From positions 2,418,001-2,482,000 of the forward strand of contig JAPXFQ010000385.1 of NCBI GenBank assembly GCA_028564705.1: 64,000 nt of DNA, written 5' to 3'. Below, piece by piece: positions 47,440 through 59,200 of the stretch. The DNA comes from Apricaphanius iberus (taxonomy: Eukaryota > Chordata > Actinopteri > Cyprinodontiformes > Aphaniidae). Position 1 is the first letter of the stretch. The number at the start of each line of letters is the position of its first letter. The notes beneath the pieces were generated by a model. That model ran no database searches and was not told the DNA's origin. It saw only the letters and a list, made by a program, of their open reading frames with translations. Position numbers and translations under genes: made by a program.

Positions 47440-48000
47440 AATGCTGGATTTGTAAAGTTTCATAATTCTAGTTGTTCTGTCATCAGATTTACCCACCTTA
47501 GTGTGGATCTCTGCAACTCCTCCGGAACTACTAAACCTCTCCAACCTACTTATTTTTAATTAATTAATGCTCTCTTTGTAAGGCCTGTTAGTCAAGGTGG
47601 ATGGTCATGGCTTGCTAGATTTACAGTTGTGCCATATTCTTTCGATTTTCAGAATATTATTTTCTCTGTGATACACTGTAAAAAAAAACTAAGGACTTTG
47701 AGTTTACTTAAAAAAACAAGTCAACATATTTCACTAGCTTTTTCAGTTATTTCAACTTGACTCTACCGTTCACTCTCAAGTTGAAATTACTCAAAAAAGC
47801 TAGTGAAATGTGTTGACTTGGATTTTTAAGTCAACTCAAAGAGTTTTTTTTTTACAGTGTATGACCAAACAATGATATGTATTTTTGTATTGCTTAATCC
47901 TGTTTTAAAGTTCTCCACAACTTTACCCCTGACCAGTATGATCTGTTTCTTGGTTTTTACAACGCTGCTTATTCAGTCTTAGAATATTGTGGGACCTACA
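47440..48000 (-). mobile_element. Degenerate Tc1-like transposase, minus strand, split by a MITE
   Basis: On the given strand: gtggatctctgcaactcctc (47502-47521), ttaatgctctctttgtaagg (47564-47583), acagttgtgccatattcttt (47622-47641), and after the MITE gttctccacaactttacccc (47911-47930) with tgatctgtttcttggttttt (47940-47959). These are reverse-strand signatures of the Tc1 family also seen at 39640-40620. No long frame survives. Confidence 0.65.
47674..47859. mobile_element. Palindromic MITE inserted in the Tc1 relic
   Basis: 186 bp starting cactgtaaaaaa and ending ttttttacagtg, with ta on both sides (47672-47673, 47860-47861). The whole element is a near-palindrome: gtcaacatatttcactagct (47721-47740) pairs with agctagtgaaatgtgttgac (47798-47817), and ttcaacttga (47752) with tcaagttgaa (47777). 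TA target use points to a Tc1/mariner-type mobiliser. Confidence 0.9.
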
Positions 48001-49500
48001 AAGAATAGCTGAATTATACTGTAATTTAAATACACATAGGTGGTTTCTATCTACTACCAAAGTGACTTCCTATGGAAATTGTTTACACATGTTTAATTTA
48101 GGAGAGCCATAGTAGTAGTCGTTTTTTGTTTTTTTTTCTGTAAGGAAAACTTTTAAAATACACTAAAGTTTGCACAATGAAATTATATGAGTCACCTGAA
48201 AGAGGATGGCTGTATTTGCATGTTGCTGCTTTTAAATTTTTGTCTCCTGCTGAGATGCATTAATTAAATGCAGTATGCTTAACGCGTAAACCCAAATCAT
48301 CCAACAACTAATTCATGGATTTAGCTAATGAGCTCTCACCCCCATAAGTTAAATTAAACAGATCAAACATGTCCTTACAATGTATGTTTGAAACACACTG
48401 TATAACTGAGGCTGTTTACTGATGTACATTTGGTTTGAGTATAAAAGTGAAAAGGATTCCACACATTAAGTAATATACATGGTGGAAAACATTCTGATTT
48501 CTCCAGTGCAAAAAATTATATATAAAAAAATGACACAATACATTCCTTAACATATTCCTTTAAAAAAAACAAGGTTACACTTTAATCTTTTATTTATATA
48601 ATTACATTTTTATTCAGAGTTCATATTAGTTTCTGTCATTTTCAATGCTGGTAGAACAAATGCATAGGATAGTAACCATAACATATCATGAAAAGCTCTC
48701 AAATTTAGCTTATCCTCAAATTCCAGCTATCTATTAAGCAATCCAGCTCAGCACTAACTATTTCACCAGCAGCACTTTCTGCTATCATTATGGCATCAGC
48801 TTGATTGTATTTAGTTAAAATAAGACAGTCAAACTACTTTGCCCCTCACCCCCACCCACCCCTTTCTGTCTTTCTTTGCCTGCCTAGTTATGAGCAAGCA
48901 ATAATGAGCAGTCAAGCTCATCTCCTGGCCAGAGCAAACAAAACCAAAGGCACATTCCCCAAGCTCAATTTTCTGTTAAGTCTCAGCTCTATGCATTGGG
49001 AGCTTTCAGTCACGAAATCTGGAGAAACGGCTGGGTGGCTACTGAGTAATAGTCTCGAAATGCTTTTCATGTACATTTGAACAAATAGTTTTTGGTGTGG
49101 TATGCAAACATCTCAGCATTCCTCCTCAAATATATTCTTAAAATGGTCTGAGCTAAGTTTTTGCTTATTACTGACATAATCAATGATGATGTTTTTGGTT
49201 TGTTCTTTTTTAATCAAATTACTTCTTAGCTAAGCTGTATTGATTAAATAACTTTGATTTTTTTTATCATAAAGGAATGTTGTGCCATCTTGCTAATGTC
49301 ACGTTATGTATTTTATTTTATGTGTTCTCTTTTAACGTTTCAGTTATTGTATAGGCTACTGAAGTTACTGTATAATAATAATAATATAACCGAATAAAAT
49401 CTATAATAAAAACATACTGGTATTAACAGTAATATCTGTATCAGTAGTATTTATATTATTATTATCAAAACTTTAAGATTAGTAAACGTCTCTATCTAAA
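48001..49500. other. Non-coding stretch upstream of eif2b3
   Basis: AT-rich; the 48805-49080 frame is unrecognised. No transposon or regulatory motif could be supported. Confidence 0.5.
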
Positions 49501-49862
49501 ATGTATTTTTTTCTGTAGGAACCACATTACAGCGGGTGGAGGTTTCCTTACGGATACTATTCACTGAACGCTCTCATTTGTCATCATACGATGCTATCTA
49601 TTAGCTTGTATTTTTCCAAAGTAATTTAGGACGTTGTTAAACTGTTGTCCCCACGGCACAGTTCGTCTATTGTTTAGGTTTTAAGAGACGTGTCCTGCTA
49701 TATTCACATTATATCTAGAGCAGTGCTGTTGTGCCTGCCTTCTCTTTATTAGTTAGCTAAGTGCTAACCGCCACAGTGACATCAAGAAACTTACATGCGT
49801 CTGCCACTGCTGTCCTACATAGACAGCCGTTCATTAGGGATCAAGAAGACTGGTACAAGTAG
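49501..49862 (+). promoter_or_regulatory. eif2b3: Probable promoter and non-coding exon 1 of eif2b3
   Basis: The next coding exon begins with an acceptor and only 18 bases of leader before ATG, so an upstream non-coding exon is needed. The best candidate ends at 49862, where agactggtacaagtag is followed by gtaagatt, a strong donor. The 49500-50250 region is less AT-rich and has more CpG than its flanks, as expected of a housekeeping-gene promoter. No TATA box is evident at a fixed distance, and the start of transcription cannot be placed; probably within 49550-49800. Confidence 0.45.
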
Positions 49863-50534
49863 GTAAGATTACTTTGTCAGTTTTAGGTATATACTTTTCT
49901 TCTGCGTGCCTCTTATAGTCGTTTAATCAGCGACGCAGAGGAGCAGTTATTGCTCGCTGAAGTCGTATTTTTAGCTGCCTGTATGTGTATGCTGTGCTGA
50001 TCCCATTCAATGCTTGAACGCTTGAGGGGAACGTCACAAGCATACAAAATGTGCATTCTCCGCACGTATGAGTGTTGCATCATATCGGTTTAATCACACA
50101 GTTTGCAAGTTACGACACATGTTAAGATAGTTCATTCATGCTGTCTTTAGCATCGATTGTCTTTAAGGGAAGTACTGTCTGCTTTTGCTGTTCGTGAGCA
50201 CAGTGTGCTGGAGCCTTTTCCAGCTGTTAACACAAATCTAACTTTATCCTTTAAACCTACTGTCGATCAATTGTAAGTCTTTGATGCTTTTATTGGGTTG
50301 CACGGGCCATTTATTCTATACATTTTAAACAGGAAAAAAAAGAGACCCATCCCATGGCAAACTTGACATATGATGACATTTTCTAAATGCATCTGACACA
50401 ATTCCCTGAAACAAGGGGATGGGTCCGCTTCCATAAAAGCATTCAGGCTCACAATACCGTGCTTACTTGTTGTTTGAGCTGAGCTGAATATCTCAACATG
50501 CATGCTTAAAATTTCTAAAAATATAAAAAATCCC

Positions 50535-50578
<44 letters not shown>

Positions 50579-51865
50579 GGGTCAATCTCTTGTAATTATT
50601 TGAATTAATTCTCTACCAGCTACTTGTGGAGAACATAGCAGCTGGATTCACACTGATATAACTATTAGTTCAGTTGTTATTTGTGAATATCACTTTTTCA
50701 TGAATGGCGGTTTTCAGATCACCCCCAAATTCAAATCACTTGATCCTGGTCCAATTGCAGACGTTTCCTGAAAATGTAATCAAAATCCTCCCATAACTTT
50801 TTGAGTTATGTTACTAACAGACAGACAAACAAACAAACAAAACCCTTGCGAAAACATAACCTTATTGGCAGCGGTGAATATTTAACCCAAGGTTGACTTT
50901 TTCTCCTTTCTCTAAGATCGACTCTCACCCTTGGAAAGTTTGGACAGATCCATCTTTTAGCCAAAGGTGGTATGTGAAAAACCAAGAAAAGTCTAGGGTG
51001 GATGATAATAGCTTTCATCATTTCTTCAAGTAAAAGTCTGAAAAATGTTGTGCAGCTATGTATTCAACAACCTTTACCATGATACCCCCAAATAAAATCC
51101 TGTGCAATCCTGTGTGCAATTCAATTTCAATAATTATGAAAGTTCTGTTCAGTTGTTGAGGTTTTATTGGAGAACACTTGTGAACGAATGGCAGCAAGAG
51201 GACCAAGGAACACAGCAGAGATACAGCTGTGGAGAAGTTAAATGAAGGCTAGGCTCTAAGATAAGGTGGAAAGCTTGAAATAAAAATAACTGAGCATTTA
51301 TTTTAGATATGAATCCATCATTCCAACTGGCCATTCACCTAAACTATTATGCATGGCAAGGACAGCCTTAATCTGTGAAGCTGCTAAGGGGGCACATGGT
51401 AGCTCTGGATGAGCTGCAATAATCTGCAGATCAATTGGCATAATCTGTAGACAAGTATTGTTAATGGCTTCTGGGGATATCTGATAAGATGTGGAAAAAA
51501 ATTCCGCCCACCCAGTTTGTCAGAGCTTATGCTATTTAAAAAAATGGCAAAAGTTTCAATATGTAGATTGTTAGTCACTTGATACCTCTAGTTGGCAGTA
51601 AACGGGTCCTGCTGTAAATTTCTGTTACTGTTGCTGCTGATTTCTTCGACAGGGAATTCTTTAGTGAAACTTGGAGCTTTTGCTGCCATCCAAAAATAAT
51701 TAAAAAAAAAACGTTAAAAAAACTATGTTTGTTTTTGGTTGGTGCACTGGCTTGAATTATGTTGATGACATATGAGCTTATTGTTCAACACGTCTGGCTT
51801 ACTCTATCAAATGCCTGTGACATATCAATCAAAGCCATTTTACCCTTTTCTTTTGTTTCTTCTAG
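49863..51865 (+). other. eif2b3: eif2b3 intron 1 (inferred)
   Basis: From the donor gtaagatt at 49863 to the acceptor ttttgtttcttctag ending at 51865. Contains an (ATT)n microsatellite at 50536-50577. Frames in it have no domain. Its left boundary depends on the exon 1 inference. Confidence 0.5.
50536..50577. repeat. (ATT)n microsatellite
   Basis: About fourteen uninterrupted att trimers in eif2b3 intron 1. Confidence 0.95.
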
Positions 51866-51883
51866 GCTTTACCTACACACATC

Positions 51884-52031
51884 ATGGAGCTCCAGGCGGT
51901 GCTAATGGCGGCCGGGGGTGGATCACGTATGACTGATCTGACATACAACACCCCCAAACCCATGCTTCCTGTTGGCAACAAACCATTGATGTGGTATCCC
52001 CTGAACCTGCTTGAGAGAGTGGGCTTTGAAG
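51884..52031 (+). CDS. eif2b3: eif2b3 exon 2: start of eIF2B subunit gamma
   Basis: Encodes residues 1-49 plus one base of codon 50. eIF2B is the cytosolic guanine-nucleotide exchange factor that recycles eIF2-GDP to eIF2-GTP; gamma pairs with epsilon to form the catalytic half. The protein begins [19 protein letters not shown] and continues [20 protein letters not shown], closely resembling vertebrate eIF2B gamma. The GGGSRM loop (residues 11-16) and the PKP-x-LPV block (24-30) are the nucleotidyltransferase-like fold signatures of this subunit. The start was chosen because it gives the family N terminus and has A at -3 and G at +4. The acceptor tctag ends at 51865; the donor is gaag|gtgaga at 52031/52032, phase 1. 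No break seen. Confidence 0.95.
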
Positions 52032-52558
52032 GTGAGAGCTAGGGTCATACATGTGCTCCCCCCACCCATTCGTCCTAGTGTTACTTGGCTTTTTAATATC
52101 TGAGATTGTGAATGACTTTAAATTCTATATCCAACCATATTCAGCTTGATTAAAAGTTCAAATGTGCATTTGCAAGCACAAAATCTTTAGCAAAAAGATG
52201 ACATTTCTTTGACGCTGTATAAAAACCTTCATGTGAGCTGTGTGCCCCTCTGTCGGATTAAGTGTCTGTGGCAGGAGCTGGTGTAGTTATAGGGAGCACA
52301 TTCTGGTTTCCATATAAAATGTAAAGAAACAAAATGTTGAAGGTTGGTTTATGTGGCCCACATGAGAAGCCTGGAGAATAAAGTGGAAAAACTTACCATG
52401 AAGAAGAAATCTTTACCTCTCACTTACACTATAAGACTATAACATGTGTGTTATGTGTAGATTTTGTTTTACTGTCGCTGTTTTTAAAGAGTCCCCAATA
52501 ATATCAATGTTCTTGAAACACATGCATCCGCATATGGTAATTAATGGTCTGCTCAAAG

Positions 52559-52864
52559 TAGGGATGCACCGATATGATACTGGTATCGGGCATTGGCTCC
52601 GATACCGTCTAATGTACATGTATTGGTTAAGTTAACCGATACCATGAACCGATACTTCAAAATTAATTTATATCTGTTATTTTGTCTTAGTTCTGTTTAA
52701 TTAATAAAGTCTGGCGCCTTTAGTCTCTTCAAGAAAGGTATAAGGTGGAAGGTATACAGTTTATCAATTCAACAATAGTATTGGATTGATATCGGGTATG
52801 GACAGATACATAAAAGCCAAGGTATCGGTATCAGGACTGAAAAAGTCGGTTCGGTGCACCCCTA
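52559..52864. mobile_element. hAT-type MITE (tagggatgcaccgat family), copy 2
   Basis: Left end tagggatgcaccgat, right end cggtgcacccta (as ...cggtgcacccctag), flanked by gctcaaag (52551-52558) and gcttaaag (52865-52872), an 8-bp duplication with one change. The inner ends carry gatactggtatcggg and ccaaggtatcggtatcagg. Same family as 29154-29479; lies in eif2b3 intron 2. Confidence 0.88.
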
Positions 52865-53212
52865 GCTTAAAGGAAGATAAAATATAACACAAATTTTTTA
52901 AACTCTAAACTAGGTGTCCTTTACTATAGAACTGGCCGGTGCAATTGAACAATATCCTTTTTAGTAGCTTGATATGTTCCTTTGGGTTTTATTTTAAGCT
53001 GTAAGCAGAAAGAATCCAGTGAGAGATATCTTGGCCTTTTTCTCTAAATTTACTTATTCAGTGAGAGTGAGCAAAGCACATCCATTGCTTTTCCCTAACA
53101 TGCATTGAGAAATATTTTTTATACTCCTAATAATAATTGAATCCCTGACAATGTACCATATAAATTGTTTTTGCATATCCTATATTCATCCTTTCATTGT
53201 TCTCTTTAAAGT

Positions 53213-53563
53213 AGGATTGGGCAGTATATTGATTTATCTCAATTTCATTTTTATGACGATTCCATTTTTGAATTATAGAGAATATTGGGGGAAATAAAAC
53301 ATTGCATCCTTTGGGTTTTCAAAGTTCAAAGTGATGTCAGCGTGCTCAAGGCCTTCCATTTTGTTTTACAGTGTGTATTTGTTTGGACTTTGAATTCAGG
53401 TTAGCTTCAAGAAGGGGTGATTGAAATAAAATCATGTTTTGAACAATATTTTCTCTCAGTTTATAATTTCTTTTTAAGAATAGAAAGGGGGCAACATCGA
53501 TTCATACTCTTAAATCAAATTTGACATAAAAAAAATACTTTTTATCCATATTGCCCAGTTCTG
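53213..53563. mobile_element. Probable hAT-type MITE
   Basis: Left end taggattgggcagtatattg and right end catattgcccagttctga are imperfect inverted repeats around tgggca-tat. The flanking ctttaaag / cctttaag may be a worn 8-bp duplication. Non-coding, AT-rich, in eif2b3 intron 2. Confidence 0.6.
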
Positions 53564-54406
53564 ACCTCCTTTAAGTTTTCCAAAACATTTATATAATGTC
53601 TGATGGCATGTTTCTACATTTGAAATTGAATAATTAAATAAAAAATAATCTTGTGAGATCTTCATATAGTACATGGGAATGTTAAATATTGACAGAAATA
53701 GGGATTTATTTAATATGGTGATTTATATAGATAATGACACTATTCAAGTGTTTGGGCATAGCTTAAATGTAACTTTAACCAAATTAATATAAAGAGCTGC
53801 ATAATCAGCCGCTTAGTTCTCCCTGTTAGGCATATCGACTTTATAAATGCTGCATGTTGTGAAACCCAAACTTTATTGGTCTGTCTGGGCTTTGTGAGCA
53901 TTGTGTACTGAGGTGTACTTTTCCTGTCTGGACTTACAGGACAGATTTTTTAAAACTTTTGTGCTGTTGCAGGTTCACAAGCCTGACCTGATTAAGGAAA
54001 ACCTTCCATTTTCCAGACTTGACCATAAACTGGGCTGTTCATTACCTGTAGTTTAGTATTAGTCAAAAGGAAAATTGTGTTCTATAGGTAATCACTCTGT
54101 GTGGCCAGCAGTTTACTATGTGCTGCCGCCTAGCCAGAGCTTTGCAATTAGATTTTACTGGGCTGACACAGCTAGTTTGAGCAAATGCCCAGTAGAAAGA
54201 GTTTAACGTCGATGACTCTTCTTAGAACCGGCAGACTCTGCAATCTTTGGATTTATTAAGCAGCGTAGCTGTACTGCGACCCACAAGGTTAAAACATTGA
54301 TTCGAAGTTTAGTGTACTGTTTCAGAAATATTTATTGTTTGTGACTTGTCCTTGTGTTTTCAACTTTATCTAACAGATGTTTGTTTTCTGTGGGCTGTGT
54401 TTTTAG

Positions 54407-54564
54407 AGGTAATAATAATCACTACCAAAGAAGTCCAGAAGATGATGAGCACAGACCCTAAAATGAAGCGGGAGATAAAGATGAAGATGGAGGTTGTTTG
54501 TGTCCCAGAAGACGGAGACATGGGGACTGCTGATGCTCTCAGACACATTCAGCAAAAGATTAAG
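54407..54564 (+). CDS. eif2b3: eif2b3 exon 3: continuation of eIF2B subunit gamma
   Basis: Encodes residues 50-102. The first two bases complete the Glu codon split by intron 2; then VIIITTKEVQKMMSTDPKMK, REIKMKMEVVCVPEDGDMGT and ADALRHIQQKIK. The DMGTAD-x-LR block (about residues 87-95) is a strongly conserved eIF2B gamma signature near the nucleotidyltransferase-like pocket. The acceptor is ttttag ending at 54406; the donor is attaag|gtttgc at 54564/54565, phase 0, a weaker donor than usual after gt. An open frame continues past the donor to 54804, but it loses family likeness immediately (VCSLFTAYLFFG), so it is intronic. The full protein in vertebrates is about 450 residues; the rest lies beyond this window. 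Confidence 0.95.
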
Positions 54565-55871
54565 GTTTGCTCGCTGTTTACTGCTTACTTATTTTTTGGC
54601 AAACAGAAAATCTGTAATTATAGGATTTTCAGATTTCTGTTATTTGAAATGTCACCATTTTGCGTCTTTCCTATGTTTACAGCTAATTTGAACCAAACGA
54701 AAACAGATGGAATATTCCCTTTCTTTCTTACCTGTGTTTTATTAAATTTCTCATTTTTTCAAATCTTGAGTTGGTTCATAAAACAGCAGCCAGCGTGGAT
54801 ATGATCTCAAAATATTTAAAGAGCTGTGGAGGTAGAGAGGAAAAATGGGGGGGAAAAAAGTGTTTGTATGTGTGAGAGAGAGAGAGTTGGGGGTGGGTGG
54901 GTTTAAGAGGTGCTTGTTCCGCAGGGTGAACACTGACCCTGCCTGTTCCCTCCCCAGATTGGCTGCTGAAAAGCTAAATTTTCACTCTTTTAAAAAAAAA
55001 ATTCAAACAAACAAACATTCACACAAACCCATGCTGGGTTATCCATGACCTCCCAACTTCAACTTTCAGCCCCTCCTTCGTATCCTGCCTGCTAATCCCA
55101 CCATGCCTCCCCTCGTCCAATTCACTTTAAACATATGAGGTCATGGTTGAGACTCCTATTCCCCATGCTGCCAGTTTACCCAATGTACCATGCAGTCTCA
55201 TGCAGTGGATGAGCACATCTGTGCAACATTTGTGTTTGAGTGTGTTGGGGTGTATATGCCTCAGTTCTGACCTGCCTCCTCTAAACATGTCATATTTGTT
55301 TGACTTTCGATTATTGCAGATTTGTGGGTTCCTTTGATTTTGTTTGTGATTTTTAGGTAGTTTTTTTTTCTTAGGTTGGGGAAATTATTTAATATCCTGT
55401 GTTATTTAAAAAAAAGACTGTGTTTAGCAGCCACCCATACATGTTCTATATCAGTTATCAAAAACAAAGACACACAATGCAAACAACCATGCATAAAGTT
55501 CAGTTCTAGAGGCATTTTATAGAGACCAATTCACCTAATATGCATATTTCTGGACTGTGGAAGAGGAATGGAGTACATGGAGTGAACTCATACATGCACA
55601 CAGAGGACAAGCTTACTGCGTCAGTCTCCTCGTTATTCCTAAAGAGTGGGCCTGCAGCATGTGGCTCTTTAGCTCCTCCTCAGTGGCTCTTAAATCATTT
55701 CTCAAAAATGGCAGAGACCCCAGCAGTCATATCAAGATGAAAGGAATGTGTATATCTTTTACATTTAAACCACCAAATTACACTAAAGAATCTGTAAAAT
55801 TTTTTGTTTCATGTATTTTTTCATTAGACTGCAAACTAATTGTTTAGATGCTTTCTTTACAGCGTACTAAC

Positions 55872-56832
55872 GGGTCTGATTTATCAACAGTTTGCGCTTG
55901 TTAAAACCAGCGCTATTTTAGCACCTATTTTTAGCATTTTTGAAAGGCATGTCTTAACTTTGCGCTATCCCTTTAACCTAAGTTTATTATTGACAAATGA
56001 AAAATTTCATCCACACACATTCTAACCTGATACTAATTAGCACTCTAATGGCCATAAATCTGACAGTTATGTAAATATTTACCTTTTGTTCCTCCAAAGA
56101 CGCATCATCACTCACTGGGCTCTCAGCGTCTCCACCTGGTGAAGACGTGCTGGGCACACAGTGAGTTATGATCCTCATGGATTCTTATCAATTTCCTGTG
56201 TAGTGGTTAATCTTCATGGTTTCCAATTAATACAATGTAGTAATCATGCGCAATACCACAATGACAAAATGGCAACATATGACATTTTAAAAACAAAATT
56301 CATACAGTTTAGATTACGTATTTTCAAGAGTAATTTTTTTTTCTACTCGTCTTGACAATTAATAGAAGCCATGATATAGTGTGTTACATTTCAACAACAT
56401 TAAGAGAATATTGACATCTTAGTGACCTTGTTCTGGACATGTGACTGGACATAATAAGTATGACTTTAAATTATGATAAAGCAGAGAGCAGCACATCACC
56501 ACACAATTTCTTAGTGACAAAACAGAAATATGATTCACAACATTCTACCCTAATATCAACTCAGTAACAGTCATAGAGTTGATATGTAAGTCATCCCCCC
56601 TTTTATTTAGCCAAAGACGCATTATGGATTCATACACATATTTCTTTTCTCTCTAGCCATGGCACAGCTAATTGCAGCTGCAAACTCCTCATTTGAACAC
56701 TGCTTCCTTCGCCCGTTATGAATTGCTCATGCAATCTTAGTAGATCAACTGGAAATAAAGGATAACCCCCGGACGCAAAATGTTTGCAGCGCACGCAATT
56801 TTGCGGTCATTATTAAGAATCTTAATAAATCA
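55872..56832. mobile_element. Non-autonomous DNA transposon (gggcctgatttat family), copy 2
   Basis: Begins gggtctgatttatcaacagt and ends near cttaataaatca, and parallels copy 1 (5609-6652) throughout: tttgcgcttgttaaaaccag, ttttagcacctatttttagc, ggcatgtcttaactttg, cgtctccacctggtgaagac, gcaattttgcggtcattatt. Same orientation as copy 1. The last bases of the right terminus are lost, so the target duplication cannot be read. Confidence 0.78.
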
Positions 56833-57598
56833 TTGTGTTCTGTGTCTTGATTGATTGGATGCAATTGTCAATGTCCTCTGTGTTGTGTCTCCTGCACTTG
56901 CAAAATTTATTATCTCATATCATAACAATCTTCTTGTCCAGAAACCCCCCCCCCCCCCAAAAAAAAAAAACAACACAGACAACACACACATAACTTTGTT
57001 CCTCACTCAGAAAAAGAGGCCTGCACTGAGACCTTAGGTAGAAAAAGACACACCAGAGTGGGCACGGGCAAAGAAACTACATCATATTAATACTCTTATG
57101 TTTTAAAATCTAGGTAGGTTTGAGCTTTGAGAGAATCTAAACTAGTGAGAAAGGCAAGGAAATGTATGTCTGAGAAAAGTGTTTAAAGTGTGTTGCAAGG
57201 TGTTTTACAGCCTTAAAACACATATGTTTGTAAAAAATAAAGATGACTACTTTACGGAGTTTGCCTGTTGTAGGTTTTTTTATTTTTTAGTATGTGTATC
57301 TTCTTCAAGATTATTTATAACCCCGCAATAAACGAGGGACCAGGGATATGTATACATGTCATCAGTGAGTGCGCTCCCAGCTTTCTCTGCCCACACCCCC
57401 ACCCCCACACTCCTCCAGATTTTCCAGAAACATTACCTGCCATTCTGAAAGCGAACACCCTACTGTGAAAATTCTGGTCTTAATAAAAGATCTTCAGCTG
57501 CAAGATTAACGGTAGAGGTTATCCTGACAAAGTCTGGAAGGTATTTTCAGACTTTTCAGATTTTAAATGATTTTAGACTAAGCTATGATGCTAAAAAG

Positions 57599-58720
57599 GT
57601 GACAGTGTTGGTTCTTCTGGATCTAAGCGCTGCCTTTGATACAGTAGACCACACTATTCTTTTAACTCGTTTAAAACAGATCGGCCTCTCTGGTGCTGTT
57701 CACAAATGGTTCACATCCTACCTCACAGACAGGACTTTTACGGTAAGTTTAGATACCTGTTCCTCTAAGGTCCATAAGATCACTTGTGGTGTTCCCCAGG
57801 GTTCAGTTTTAGGCCCAGTGCTTTTTAACCTGTATATGCTCCCTCTTGGCAGTGTTATCAGGAGACATGGAGTTAACTTTCACAGTTATGCTGATGATAC
57901 ACAGTTGTACATCTCCATGTCTCCTGATGACACACGGCCAATGGATGCACTTTTTAACTGCATTTTAGGCATTAAATCCTGGATGGCAGAAAACTTTCTC
58001 CAGCTCAACCGGGACAAAACTGAGGTTTTAGTTATCGGTCCTGAGGCTCAGAGAGAAAAACTTTTACCAAAACTACAATCATTGTCTTTTAATCCTTCTT
58101 TACAAGTGAAGAACCTGGGTGTTATTTTTGACTCTGAGCTGACTTTTATCCCTCACATTAAAAACATCACCAAAATAGGTTTTTATCACCTAAAGAACAT
58201 TGCCAGAGTCCGCCCCATTCTCTCTCGGGCCAATACGGATACGCTAATACATGCTTTTATCACCAGTAGAATTGATTATTGTAATGCCCTGCTTTCTGGT
58301 CTTCCCAAAAAGACTACATCAGGTTTACAGCTTTTACAGAATTCAGCAGCTCGTGTCCTGATGAAGACTAGGAGGCGGGAGCACATTACACCGGTCTTAG
58401 AATCACTGCATTGGCTCCCCGTATGTTTTAGGATCGATTATAAGGTTCTTTTAATGGTTTTTAAGTGTCTTAATGGTCTTGGGCCTTCGTATCTGTCAGA
58501 AATGCTTTTACCGTATGAACCGTCGCGGTCTCTGCGCTCCTCTGGCAGCCGTCTCCTTGTCATCCCCAAAGTCAGGACACAGACTCATGGTGAGGTGTCT
58601 TTCCAATATTATGGCCCTCACCTCTGGAACAGGCTGCCAGAGGATCTCAGGGCCGCAGAGAACGTTAATGTTTTTAAGAGCAGGCTCAAGACTCACCTTT
58701 TTAGCTTAGCCTTTAACTAA
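57599..58720 (+). CDS. L2-type LINE reverse transcriptase, partial (373 aa)
   Basis: The C-terminal two-thirds of a non-LTR retrotransposon ORF2, which copies its own RNA into DNA at a nicked target. Visible in order: VLLDLSAAFDTVDH (residues 4-17, RT motif with the first catalytic Asp), GVPQGSVLGPVLFNLYM (64-80, motif B), FHSYADDTQLYI (95-106, the YADD active site), LNRDKTEVLVIG (137-148), KNLGVIFDSELTF (172-184), RIDYCNALLSGLP (237-249), LESLHWLPVCFRIDYK (284-299), and the C-terminal HLWNRLPEDLRAAENVNVFK. The frame is uninterrupted, so the insertion is recent, but the N-terminal RT fingers and the apurinic endonuclease are missing and the frame has no ATG at its start (first codon GTG). It is thus unlikely to be translated as an active enzyme. 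Confidence 0.93.
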   Translation: MTVLVLLDLSAAFDTVDHTILLTRLKQIGLSGAVHKWFTSYLTDRTFTVSLDTCSSKVHKITCGVPQGSVLGPVLFNLYMLPLGSVIRRHGVNFHSYADDTQLYISMSPDDTRPMDALFNCILGIKSWMAENFLQLNRDKTEVLVIGPEAQREKLLPKLQSLSFNPSLQVKNLGVIFDSELTFIPHIKNITKIGFYHLKNIARVRPILSRANTDTLIHAFITSRIDYCNALLSGLPKKTTSGLQLLQNSAARVLMKTRRREHITPVLESLHWLPVCFRIDYKVLLMVFKCLNGLGPSYLSEMLLPYEPSRSLRSSGSRLLVIPKVRTQTHGEVSFQYYGPHLWNRLPEDLRAAENVNVFKSRLKTHLFSLAFN

Positions 58721-59200
58721 TTATTATTTATTAATATATTTTTAATCGCTCAGCATGTTTTACCTGATTTAATTTTTAGTTCAGCTTTTAACTGTTTATT
58801 TATTAATCTGCTTTGCATTTTTATTATTTGTTTTACACTTATTGTTTTATACTTTATATACTTTATATTTTATTAACTTTATATTTTAATGTATTTTAAT
58901 CTTTCTTGCCAGTGTTTCCTCTCTGGGGGGGCCCCTGCATCGGGGGCGGTGGTCGGCTGTGGCTGCCTGGGTGCCCCCCAGGTAGCGCTTGGGTGGAGGT
59001 GGGGGTACCAGCCCTCCCTCCTCTGGGCGCCCTGGGTCGGAGCCTTGGCTGCTGCTGTTGATCTGCTGCTGCTGATGCAGATGGCTCCCATGATGGCATT
59101 TCCTGGCTCATCTGTACTCAGCCCGCTTTTTGTAGCTTCTAAGTGTGTGTGTGAGTGAGTATGGCTGATGGGTATGGTTGGGAGGGGGTTGTATTTGCAT

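Larger units (their letters stand above)
52032..54406 (+). other. eif2b3: eif2b3 intron 2
   Basis: Runs from donor gtgagagc to acceptor tgtgtttttag. It is a phase 1 intron, fixed by protein continuity GFE-E-VIII across the join. It contains an hAT MITE (52559-52864) and a probable second one (53213-53563). Confidence 0.9.

Noticed and set aside
54565..54804. Open frame running on from eif2b3 exon 3
   Set aside because: It continues past a gt donor at the point where family likeness stops; the extra residues do not resemble eIF2B gamma. Treated as intron read-through.
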